Below, piece by piece: positions 1 to 5,287 of a stretch of DNA of 5,881 bases; within the stretch, counting starts at the first letter, position 1, and each line of letters opens with the position of its first letter. Made by a program: the position numbers and the translations under genes. This DNA is from an uncultured Prevotella sp. (GTDB lineage: Bacteria > Bacteroidota > Bacteroidia > Bacteroidales > Bacteroidaceae). The notes below the pieces were generated by a model. That model saw only the letters and a list, made by a program, of their open reading frames with translations, was not told the DNA's origin and did no database searches. The stretch covers positions 1 through 5,881 of the forward strand of contig CALCHM010000079.1 of assembly GCA_937901345.1 (NCBI GenBank), written 5' to 3'.

Positions 1-1
1 T

Positions 2-631
2 ATTATGACCCACTCCGACGACAATGGTCTTGTACTTCCTCCCGCACTTGCCCCCATCCAGGTAGTACTCGTGCCCATCTACAAGGGCGACGAACTCCCC
101 GCTTTCGACGAAAAACTCGGCGGACTCGCACAGCGCCTTCAGGCAATGGGCATCCGCGTCAAGTACGACAATGCCGACAACAAGCGCCCCGGATTTAAGT
201 TTGCCGACTACGAACTCAAGGGTGTACCCGTGCGCATCGTAATGGGTGGCCGCGACCTCCAAAACGGCACCGTAGAACTCATGCGCCGCGACACGCTCGA
301 AAAGCAAACACTCCCCTTCGAAGGCATTGAAGAATACATCAAGCAACTCCTCGGCGAAATGCAGCAAAACATCTACGACAAGGCCAAGAAGCGCCTTGAC
401 GAAAACGTACACGTCTGCAACGACTACGAAGAGTTTAAGTCAAAGGTGAAAGAAGGCGGTTTCTACCTCTGCCCCTGGGACGGAACAGAAGAAACCGAAG
501 CACAAATCAAGGCCGACACACAAGCAACCATCCGCTGCGTCCCCTACGGTTACGACCAATCAGACCTCGGCGTAGATATGGTGAGCGGCAAACCCGCAGT
601 AGCACGCGTAGTAGTAGCCCGCAGTTACTAA
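2..631 (+). CDS. proS: Prolyl-tRNA synthetase, archaeal/eukaryotic-type (type 3), C-terminal part
   Basis: Cytoplasmic enzyme that charges tRNA-Pro with proline using ATP. The gene enters from the left edge: the ATG at 5 is the internal Met of the class II core segment IMTHSDDNGLVLPP, with an Ile codon before it in frame, so the true start lies outside. Numbering from that Met, residues 1-13 end the catalytic core. The anticodon-binding domain follows, opening with the conserved LAPIQVVLVPI (15-25) and including RPGFKFADYELKGVPVRI (61-78) and RRDT (94-97). From about 120 comes the C-terminal domain special to this ProRS type, ending in the family's C-terminal Tyr (ARSY). Relatives often carry zinc-binding cysteines here. 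This copy has only Cys138, Cys156 and Cys178, and none just before the SGKPA segment (194-198), so zinc binding looks incomplete. About 210 of the usual roughly 490-500 residues are present. Identification is firm. Confidence 0.96.
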   Translation: MMTHSDDNGLVLPPALAPIQVVLVPIYKGDELPAFDEKLGGLAQRLQAMGIRVKYDNADNKRPGFKFADYELKGVPVRIVMGGRDLQNGTVELMRRDTLEKQTLPFEGIEEYIKQLLGEMQQNIYDKAKKRLDENVHVCNDYEEFKSKVKEGGFYLCPWDGTEETEAQIKADTQATIRCVPYGYDQSDLGVDMVSGKPAVARVVVARSY

Positions 632-656
632 TACCGCGCCGCATAAACAAAACATA

Positions 657-723
657 AAAGAAACCGTTTTAGAAACGTCCATTCCCCACACCTTTCGGGG
701 CGCGTTTCTAAAACGGTTTCTTT
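657..723. terminator. Bidirectional terminator with 21-bp perfect stem
   Basis: Bases 657-677 are exactly complementary to 703-723, a 21-bp perfect stem. The 25-nt interior contains a further CCCC (684-687) / GGGG (697-700) pairing. The stem is A/T-rich at its base, giving a U-rich tail on the plus strand (into TTTATTTATA) and on the minus strand (into TTTATGTTTTG). It begins 25 bases after the proS stop and 48 bases from the stop of the convergent remnant at 772, so it can end transcription from both sides. The structure is read directly; the function is inferred from position. Confidence 0.85.
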
Positions 724-771
724 ATTTATAGTTACGAATAAATCCTATCGTTACATAAGCTAGTTATCAGA

Positions 772-1029
772 CTACTTCATTATCACCTTCTTGCCGTTCA
801 CAATGTACAAGCCCTTGCCGGCATTGCTCACACGGCGACCTCGGAGGTAGATTGTCGCATTTCGCTGATGAACATTGCACATAATCCCGTCAATATCCGC
901 AGTTTCTTCATCACCACACACTGTGCAGACACCATTTTCATAACTATGCAGCGTAGCGTTTACTGTTACGTTTTCATCAAATACATACAGCGGATTCGAT
1001 TGACTGGTACGGACGTACGGTGCGTGCAC
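772..1029 (-). pseudogene. C-terminal remnant of a Bacteroidales secreted/surface protein
   Basis: An 85-codon open frame with only a GTG available as start (1027-1029) and an in-frame TAG at 1054-1056 upstream. It has no signal peptide and no clear ribosome binding site. The middle reads HSYENGVCTVCGDEE, a CxxC segment of the H-x-Y-x-(N/D)-G-x-C-x-x-CG type found in bacterial secreted repeat proteins. The end reads GRRVSNAGKGLYIVNGKKVIMK, closely like the C-terminal tail of many Prevotella and Bacteroides secreted proteins. Such tails normally follow hundreds of residues of signal peptide and repeats, all absent here. The family-like sequence begins only after the first ~14 codons, which come from an inverted-repeat arm (1000-1043). 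The likeliest reading is the stranded 3' end of a larger gene cut off at about 1000. Expression as a short protein is possible but unsupported. Confidence 0.6.
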
Positions 1030-1043
1030 TGCTGTCCCAAAGA
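1000..1043 (-). repeat. Left arm of 44-bp inverted repeat
   Basis: On the minus strand this arm reads from TCTTTGGGACAGCAG to CCGTACCAGTCAA and matches 1234-1277 in 43 of 44 positions. In the frame of the downstream remnant it is open and encodes FGTAVHAPYVRTSQ-like codons. The join to protein-family-like sequence falls at its left boundary. Confidence 0.85.
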
Positions 1044-1140
1044 TTTTTGCAAACTATCTCGTATTTACTAAAATATCAACAACTTATAAAGAAAAAAGTT
1101 TACGGAGGATTTTAGAATGGAGTTTTGTGCAAATTTCATA

Positions 1141-1172
1141 CAAACTTTCATTTTGTCACAATATGCCTCAAA
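1141..1172 (-). promoter_or_regulatory. Candidate Bacteroidetes-type promoter inside the inverted-repeat loop
   Basis: On the minus strand a -33 box TTTG (1169-1172) is followed by a 20-bp spacer (1149-1168) and then AAAGTTTG (1141-1148). This differs from the Bacteroidetes -7 consensus TAnnTTTG only in its first base, and the spacing fits the usual 19-21. Transcription would start near 1133 and run left through the inverted-repeat arm toward the remnant at 772-1029. In such AT-rich DNA one match can arise by chance, so this is a candidate only. I saw no comparable plus-strand pair in the loop. Confidence 0.4.
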
Positions 1173-1233
1173 TTCCTTACGTATTTACTCAATTGTCTTT
1201 GTTTATTAGAACCGGTATCAAAAGGTTAATATT

Positions 1234-1277
1234 TCTTTGGGACAGCAGTGCACGCTCCGTACGTCCGTACCAGTCAA
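1234..1277 (+). repeat. Right arm of 44-bp inverted repeat
   Basis: Plus-strand copy of the arm at 1000-1043, running from TCTTTGGGACAGCAG to CCGTACCAGTCAA with the single difference at 1256. No convincing gene follows it on the plus strand: the frame equivalent to the left arm runs on for about 29 codons into intergenic repeats and stops near 1372. Confidence 0.85.
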
Positions 1278-1289
1278 GTGGGAATGCCA

Positions 1290-1359
1290 GCAGGGAAACT
1301 GTTTCATCAGAACATCAGAACATCTATTTTTGCACCCCGCAGGGAATCTGTTTCATCTG
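1290..1359 (+). repeat. Two direct copies of a 21-bp repeat
   Basis: GCAGGGAA-N-CTGTTTCATC-N-G occurs at 1290-1310 and 1339-1359, 49 bases apart, with two differences (A/T each time). It lies in the 278 bases between the inverted-repeat unit and clpB, where I see no gene. The sequence after it (AATCAACACAGATTTTCC...GATCCGTGG) resembles the degenerate ATCTGTGnAATC-type intergenic repeats I associate with Bacteroidales genomes; that link is from memory. Confidence 0.6.
1306..1324 (-). repeat. 8-bp tandem repeat ATCAGAAC (GTTCTGAT on minus)
   Basis: Two perfect tandem copies of ATCAGAAC (1306-1313, 1314-1321) plus ATC. Its reverse complement GTTCTGAT is the same octamer family as the GTTCTGAN copies at 4201-4296 on the other side of clpB. 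Confidence 0.6.
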
Positions 1360-1397
1360 TGAAATCACGTTGACAAAAAATAATCAACACAGATTTT

Positions 1398-1415
1398 CCT
1401 CGTGATCCTCGTGAT
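1398..1415 (+). repeat. 9-bp tandem repeat CCTCGTGAT x2
   Basis: Two perfect tandem copies (1398-1406, 1407-1415), followed by the related CCGTGG. It is a short slippage-type repeat in the clpB 3' intergenic region. Confidence 0.6.
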
Positions 1416-1472
1416 CCGTGGAGACAAGTAAACGCTCCGCATGGCAACTCCTCTCTTCTCACTAATCTAACA

Positions 1473-1527
1473 TTTTCCGCGCGGAAAGAAAGCATTGCGT
1501 ATGACAATGTCTCTTTTCCGCGCGGAA
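1473..1527. repeat. Paired CCGCGCGG palindromes forming a larger hairpin
   Basis: TTTTCCGCGCGGAA occurs twice, at 1473-1486 and 1514-1527, each centred on the perfect palindrome TTCCGCGCGGAA. Between them CATTG (1493-1497) and CAATG (1505-1509) are complementary. The whole stretch 1475-1527 can therefore fold as one imperfect hairpin with a 7-nt loop, or as two separate small ones. It lies 29 bases beyond the clpB stop and could protect or end that transcript, but no U-run follows on the minus strand, so I do not call it a classical terminator. Confidence 0.7.
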
Positions 1528-1555
1528 CAAGGGTATTTACGATGAAATAGGGATA

Positions 1556-4168
1556 CTATCCATTCGAGATGAACAATTCATCACCATTAGCGTCCACCTT
1601 GATAGGCAAGTCCTTTGTTACTGTTCCTGCCAAGATGTCGTGACTGAGTCGGTTGAGCAACAGGCGTTGCAGGGCACGCTTCACGGGACGCGCACCGAAG
1701 TGCGGGTCGTAACCTTCCTGAGCAATCAGCGTGAGGGCTTGATCGGTGAGCGTGAGTGCAACTTGCTGTTCTGCCAAACGGTGACGAATCTGGTCCACCT
1801 GGATACGCACAATCTCCTTAATGTCAGCCTCGCTCAAGGGGTGGAACAAGATGATGTCGTCAACACGGTTCAAGAATTCAGGACGGATGGTTTGTTTGAG
1901 CATTCCCATAACCTCTTCCTTTAGGGTCTCTCCCTCATTTGCAAAGAAGTCATCATTGGATGTTCCCGCTTCGCGCGCAGCGTCAAATCGTGCCTGAATA
2001 TGCGCACTGCCAAGGTTTGAGGTCATAATGATAATGGTGTTCTTGAAGTTCACGGTGCGTCCCTTGTTGTCGGTGAGGCGTCCGTCGTCAAGCACCTGTA
2101 GGAGTATGTTAAACACGTCAGGATGTGCCTTTTCAATTTCGTCGAACAGCACAACAGAGTAGGGTTTGCGGCGCACGGCCTCAGTGAGTTGTCCTCCTTC
2201 ATCATAACCGACGTATCCCGGAGGTGCTCCAACGAGACGACTCACACTGTGCTTCTCCTGATACTCGCTCATGTCGATGCGTGTCATCATCTGTTCGTCG
2301 TTGAAGAGGAGTTCGGCAAGTGCTCGTGCTACTTCTGTTTTACCAACCCCCGTTGTACCGAGGAAAATGAACGAACCAATGGGACGCTTCGGGTCTTGAA
2401 GTCCCGCACGACTACGCAGTACGGCATTTGCTACGGCCGTAACGGCCTCTTCCTGTCCAATAACACGACGGTGGAGTTCGGCATCGAGGTGCAACAAACG
2501 TTCGCGCTCACTCTGCAGCATACGCGTTACGGGGATGCCTGTCCAACGACTGACGATGTCTGCAATGTCGTCTGCTGTAACCACTTCTTTTACCATGGCT
2601 TCAGCACCTTGACGTGCCTTAAGGTCGCTCGTGAGTTGTTCCAAACGTTGGTCGAGAGCAGGAAGGGCACTGTAGCGTATTTCTGCCACCTTACCATAAT
2701 CACCCTCGCGTTCAAGACGTTCAGCGGTGAAGTTGAGTTGTTCCTTTTCCTGCTTCAACTTTTGAATTTCTGCAATCACACCGCGCTCACCTTCCCACTT
2801 GGCACGCAGGTCTTTAACCTGTTCCTCAAGTGTGGCGATTTCAGCATTTAGGGATTCCAACTTCTTGTCGTCTCCTTCTCGCTTGATGGCTTCGCGTTCA
2901 ATCTCGAGTTGGCGCAGGCGACGTTGTGCTTCGTCCAATTCTTCGGGTTGTGAGTCGCGCTCCATGCGGAGTTTCGCTGCTGCTTCATCCATGAGGTCAA
3001 TGGCCTTGTCGGGAAGGAAACGGTCGGCGATGTAGCGGTGAGAGAGTTGTACGGCAGCAATTAAGGCATCGTCTTGAATGCGCACGCGGTGGTGGTTTTC
3101 ATAGCGTTCCTTGAGACCACGGAGAATGGAAATGGCATCTTCGGGAGTGGGCTCTTCAACCAAGACTGTTTGGAAACGACGTTCGAGCGCCTTGTCTTTC
3201 TCAAAATATTTTTGATACTCCTCGAGAGTTGTAGCACCGATACTGCGGAGTTCTCCGCGTGCCAAGGCGGGTTTGAGAATGTTTGCCGCATCCATCGCAC
3301 CTTCGCTCTTTCCAGCACCGACAAGTGTGTGGATTTCATCGATAAAGAGGATGATATTGCCCTCAGCGGCGGTCACTTCATTGACAACACTCTTCAGGCG
3401 TTCCTCAAATTCGCCCTTGTATTTCGCACCTGCAACGAGCGCTCCCATATCAAGCGAATAGAGGTGCTTGTTCTTCAAATTCTCGGGAACGTCACCGCGC
3501 ACAATGCGTTCGGCGATGCCTTCAACGATAGCGGTTTTACCCGTACCTGGTTCACCAATGAGAATAGGATTGTTCTTCGTGCGGCGACTCAGGATTTGGA
3601 GCACACGACGGATTTCATCATCGCGCCCGATTACAGGATCGAGTTTCCCGTTGCGTGCTTCTTCAACGAGGTTGCGGGCATATTTTTCCAGTGCTTGATA
3701 GGTATCTTCACTGGATGGAGAATCCACCTTCTTGCCCTTACGCAATTCCGCAATCGCAGCCTTTAGGGATGTTTCTGTAAGTCCTGCATCTTTCAACATG
3801 CGTCCTGCTGTTGCCTTGCTCTTCAGTAGGGCGAGGAGTAACGCTTCGAGACCCACGTAGGAGTCGCCTTCGGATTTCGCAATATCCTGCGCCTCTTGAA
3901 GTGTTATTGACGCTTCTCGGTCAAGATAGGGTTCTCCGCCACCTTGTACGCGAGGCATACTGCGCAGTTCGCTATCCACAATGCGTAACAACTGTTGGGT
4001 GTTTACACCCGTCTTGCCGAGCAAGAACTGCGTAACGTTTTCACCCACGTGAAGCACACCGTGAAGCAAGTGCGTGGGTGTTACCACTTGCTGACCATTA
4101 TGCTGCGCCAGCGTCACTGCTTGTTGCAACGCTTCCTGCGCTTTGATTGTAAAATTCTGGAAGTTCAT
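1556..4168 (-). CDS. clpB: ATP-dependent chaperone ClpB (Hsp100 disaggregase)
   Basis: Cytoplasmic hexameric AAA+ machine that, with DnaK/DnaJ/GrpE, pulls polypeptides out of heat-induced aggregates. It is complete at 870 residues, near the usual 855-870. The Clp N-terminal domain spans about 1-145. AAA1 has Walker A GEPGTGKT (205-212), pore-loop Tyr250 in KYKG, Walker B ILFIDE (273-278) and Arg330/Arg331 as candidate arginine fingers. A charged coiled-coil M-domain covers about 400-520; it separates ClpB from ClpA/ClpC and couples it to DnaK. AAA2 has Walker A GTTGVGKT (604-611), pore loop GYVGYD (651-656), Walker B VVLFDE (672-677), Arg768 in LNR, and sensor 2 GAR (825-827). No ClpP-binding loop is evident, as expected for a non-proteolytic Hsp100. 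The start MNFQNFTIKAQEAL matches the family; no Shine-Dalgarno precedes it, common in Bacteroidetes. I could not place its promoter in the repeat-rich upstream region. Identification is firm. Confidence 0.98.
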   Translation of the reverse strand: MNFQNFTIKAQEALQQAVTLAQHNGQQVVTPTHLLHGVLHVGENVTQFLLGKTGVNTQQLLRIVDSELRSMPRVQGGGEPYLDREASITLQEAQDIAKSEGDSYVGLEALLLALLKSKATAGRMLKDAGLTETSLKAAIAELRKGKKVDSPSSEDTYQALEKYARNLVEEARNGKLDPVIGRDDEIRRVLQILSRRTKNNPILIGEPGTGKTAIVEGIAERIVRGDVPENLKNKHLYSLDMGALVAGAKYKGEFEERLKSVVNEVTAAEGNIILFIDEIHTLVGAGKSEGAMDAANILKPALARGELRSIGATTLEEYQKYFEKDKALERRFQTVLVEEPTPEDAISILRGLKERYENHHRVRIQDDALIAAVQLSHRYIADRFLPDKAIDLMDEAAAKLRMERDSQPEELDEAQRRLRQLEIEREAIKREGDDKKLESLNAEIATLEEQVKDLRAKWEGERGVIAEIQKLKQEKEQLNFTAERLEREGDYGKVAEIRYSALPALDQRLEQLTSDLKARQGAEAMVKEVVTADDIADIVSRWTGIPVTRMLQSERERLLHLDAELHRRVIGQEEAVTAVANAVLRSRAGLQDPKRPIGSFIFLGTTGVGKTEVARALAELLFNDEQMMTRIDMSEYQEKHSVSRLVGAPPGYVGYDEGGQLTEAVRRKPYSVVLFDEIEKAHPDVFNILLQVLDDGRLTDNKGRTVNFKNTIIIMTSNLGSAHIQARFDAAREAGTSNDDFFANEGETLKEEVMGMLKQTIRPEFLNRVDDIILFHPLSEADIKEIVRIQVDQIRHRLAEQQVALTLTDQALTLIAQEGYDPHFGARPVKRALQRLLLNRLSHDILAGTVTKDLPIKVDANGDELFISNG

Positions 4169-4200
4169 TTGTTAATGGTTTTAGGTTGATAGGTTTTGGA

Positions 4201-4296
4201 GTTCTGAAGTTCTGAGGAACGGGGAACGTTGAGAGTTTAACGTTTAACGTTTAACGGGGAGAGGAGAGGTTTTGTTCTGAGGTTAAGATGTTCTGA
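4201..4296 (+). repeat. Dispersed GTTCTGA(N) octamers
   Basis: GTTCTGA occurs at 4201-4207, 4209-4215, 4274-4280 and 4290-4296. The first two form a tandem 8-bp pair, GTTCTGAA GTTCTGAG. The same octamer family appears inverted at 1306-1321, on the other side of clpB. It is read directly; function unknown. Confidence 0.6.
4218..4259 (+). repeat. 7-bp tandem array, consensus AACGTTT (6 units)
   Basis: Six units in strict 7-bp phase, starting at 4218, 4225, 4232, 4239, 4246 and 4253: AACGGGG, AACGTTG, AGAGTTT, AACGTTT, AACGTTT and AACGGGG. The array lies 50 bases upstream of the clpB start. Bases 4217-4232 are exactly complementary to 4630-4645 in the larger array at the 3' end of nth, so the two arrays belong to one family in opposite orientation. 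Confidence 0.75.
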
Positions 4297-4399
4297 GGTC
4301 GTTTTGCTAAAATCTATAGTCTTTATAGTTCCTATAGTATCTATACCCTTTATAGTCTCTATAGTCTCTGCCTGCCCAATAAATCACCTCTCCTCGCCC
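4257..4399. repeat. Inverted repeat enclosing the 9-bp array
   Basis: GAGGAGAGGT (4261-4270) is perfectly complementary to ACCTCTCCTC (4386-4395). After one mismatch, GGG (4257-4259) pairs with CCC (4397-4399). The 115-base interior holds GTTCTGA copies and the CTATAGTCT array. If transcribed as the clpB leader it could form a long-loop stem; nothing else supports a regulatory role. Confidence 0.5.
4314..4367 (+). repeat. 9-bp tandem array, consensus CTATAGTCT (6 units)
   Basis: Six units in strict 9-bp phase from 4314: CTATAGTCT, TTATAGTTC, CTATAGTAT, CTATACCCT, TTATAGTCT and CTATAGTCT. The first and last are identical, and a further isolated unit CTATAGTAT sits at 4399-4407. Each core CTATAG is itself a palindrome. 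The array lies about 150-200 bases upstream of clpB. It resembles a minisatellite and may vary in copy number between strains. Confidence 0.8.
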
Positions 4400-4437
4400 T
4401 ATAGTATTGCGAAAACCATGCCAGTCACGAATTATCC

Positions 4438-4533
4438 AGATTTTTTAACATTTACTGCCATTTTTGTCATGAAAAAATCCCCCTTACTGACAAAAATGGC
4501 AGTAAGGGAGATTCCCTTATGATTAAAAAATCT
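4438..4533. repeat. 96-bp branched inverted-repeat element
   Basis: Nested complementary segments: AGATTTTTTAA (4438-4448) with TTAAAAAATCT (4523-4533); CAT (4449-4451) with ATG (4519-4521); and an 18-bp perfect stem, 4452-4469 with 4488-4505. An additional 7-bp hairpin (TAAGGGA 4503-4509 / TCCCTTA 4513-4519) branches from the right side. It could be a MITE-like dispersed element that now provides the nth terminator, or simply an elaborate terminator. I see no transposase and no clear target-site duplication. Confidence 0.6.
4472..4508 (-). terminator. Rho-independent terminator of nth
   Basis: On the minus strand CCCTTACTG (4500-4508) pairs perfectly with CAGTAAGGG (4481-4489) across a 10-nt loop. 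It is followed by GG and then a run of six T after one A (4472-4477 on plus read as AAAAAA). It sits about 120 bases past the nth stop. The 9-bp stem shares bases with the longer 18-bp stem 4452-4469/4488-4505, so the two folds exclude each other. Confidence 0.75.
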
Positions 4534-4568
4534 TCTTCTTATTCTAAACCTCCCTATAATCCCCCCTC

Positions 4569-4652
4569 AACGTTCCTCGTTAATCGTTCAACGTTCAACG
4601 TTCAACGTTCATCATTAAACGTTAATCGTTCAACGTTCCCCGTTCATCCTTC
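4569..4652 (+). repeat. 7-bp tandem array, consensus AACGTTC (12 units), overlapping the nth 3' end
   Basis: Twelve units in unbroken 7-bp phase from 4569 to 4652. Five are exact AACGTTC (4569, 4590, 4597, 4604, 4632); the others are variants such as ATCGTTC, AACGTTA, CTCGTTA, ATCATTA and CCCGTTC. The core AACGTT is a palindrome. The right part runs into nth: its last few codons and its TGA stop (4630-4632) are made of repeat units. The array at 4218-4259 is the inverted counterpart. Confidence 0.85.
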
Positions 4653-5283
4653 CCTTCCACGTGCACAAATGCGCCAATCCGCAGTTGTTGCATTTCGGAT
4701 TGCGAGCAGTGCAGGTATAACGTCCGTGGAGGAGCAGCCAGTAATGTGAGGCTGCTACGGTTGCGTCAGGGATATAACGACGCAAGGCTTTTTCTACAGC
4801 ATAAGGTGTTGTGGCGGTTGAAGGTACCAGGTTGAGGCGATGACTCACACGAAAGACGTGTGTATCTACTGCCAAAGCAGCTTTCCCAAAAGCTACCGCC
4901 TGAATGACATTTGCCGTTTTTCTGCCTACGCCAGGAAGCGTTGTCAGTTCTTCTAATGTCGTGGGTACTTCCGACTGAAATTCTGCCACCAACCTCTTTG
5001 CCATCCCCACCAGATGTTTCGCCTTGTTGTTGGGGTAACTTACCGAACGAATGTACTGGAATACCTCTTCCGGAGTCGCTGCCGCCAAGGCTTCGGGAGT
5101 GGGGTAGGCGGCAAAAAGAGCGGGCGTCACTTGATTGATGCGCTTATCCGTACACTGTGCACTGAGCATGACGGCAATCAGCAATTCAAACGGTGTGGTG
5201 TAATCCAACTCCGTCTCCGTGTCGTCCATAACGCTGCCCAAGTATTCCAGTACGGCAGCTATCCTTGCTTTGCGAGACTGCAT
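4630..5283 (-). CDS. nth: Endonuclease III, DNA glycosylase/AP lyase
   Basis: Base-excision repair enzyme that removes oxidised pyrimidines and cleaves the DNA backbone at the abasic site. It is complete at 217 residues, the usual bacterial length. The helix-hairpin-helix reads LPGVGRKTANV (116-126), with Lys122 as the expected Schiff-base nucleophile. Asp140 in VDTHVFRVSHR is the catalytic Asp. Cys191, Cys198, Cys201 and Cys207 form the C-x6-C-x2-C-x5-C ligand set of the [4Fe-4S] cluster. All key residues are present, so activity is expected. The tail after the cluster (CTWKGRMNGER) is encoded partly in the 7-bp repeat array, which supplies the stop. The ATG at 5281-5283 fits the family N-terminus (KARIAAVLEYL). 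The sequence immediately upstream is AT-rich DNA of another gene, so its native promoter is not visible. Identification is firm. Confidence 0.97.
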   Translation of the reverse strand: MQSRKARIAAVLEYLGSVMDDTETELDYTTPFELLIAVMLSAQCTDKRINQVTPALFAAYPTPEALAAATPEEVFQYIRSVSYPNNKAKHLVGMAKRLVAEFQSEVPTTLEELTTLPGVGRKTANVIQAVAFGKAALAVDTHVFRVSHRLNLVPSTATTPYAVEKALRRYIPDATVAASHYWLLLHGRYTCTARNPKCNNCGLAHLCTWKGRMNGER

Positions 5284-5287
5284 AATG

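Larger units (their letters stand above)
1000..1277. other. 278-bp segment bounded by 44-bp inverted repeats (candidate invertible or mobile unit)
   Basis: The arms at 1000-1043 and 1234-1277 are reverse complements over 44 bases with one mismatch (1021 against 1256). They enclose 190 AT-rich bases (1044-1233). Each arm contains an interrupted palindrome GTACG-NN-CGTAC (1007-1018 and 1259-1270), the kind of symmetry seen in recombinase core sites. No target-site duplication flanks the unit (left ...GGATTCGA, right GTGGGAATG...), which argues against a simple MITE. No recombinase gene lies in the window. The left arm also supplies the first codons of the remnant at 772-1029. The inverted repeat is certain; invertibility is inference. 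Confidence 0.6.

Noticed and set aside
868..1071. 67-codon plus-strand frame opposite the secreted-protein remnant
   Set aside because: Shadow of the minus-strand frame, which has recognisable CxxC and C-terminal tail segments; the plus translation shows none.
1117..1209. 30-codon frame inside the inverted-repeat loop, preceded by GGAGG with good spacing
   Set aside because: The spacing is attractive, but Bacteroidetes rarely rely on Shine-Dalgarno sites. The peptide shows no motif and no plus-strand promoter was visible. A translated leader cannot be excluded.
1307..1507. 66-codon minus-strand frame between clpB and the inverted-repeat unit
   Set aside because: It consists of translated intergenic repeats (the 21-bp direct repeat, 9-bp tandem and one palindrome) and has no recognisable domain or ribosome binding site.
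2123..3766. Long plus-strand open frames opposite clpB (2123-2851 and 3074-3766)
   Set aside because: They are antisense shadows of a strongly conserved, complete clpB. Their translations are Cys/Phe-rich with no family motifs and no start signals.
4304..4522. 72-codon plus-strand frame in the nth-clpB gap
   Set aside because: Its first part is translated 9-bp tandem repeat (IVFIVPIVSIPFIVSIVS) and its end is the hairpin element; repeat-derived, not a gene.
4218..4652. CRISPR-like array
   Set aside because: Units are 7-9 bp in direct contact with no spacers and no cas genes; these are minisatellite-type tandem repeats.
4519..4749. 76-codon plus-strand frame overlapping the nth 3' end
   Set aside because: It translates the AACGTTC array (NVQRSSLNVNRSTF) and then runs antisense to conserved nth codons.
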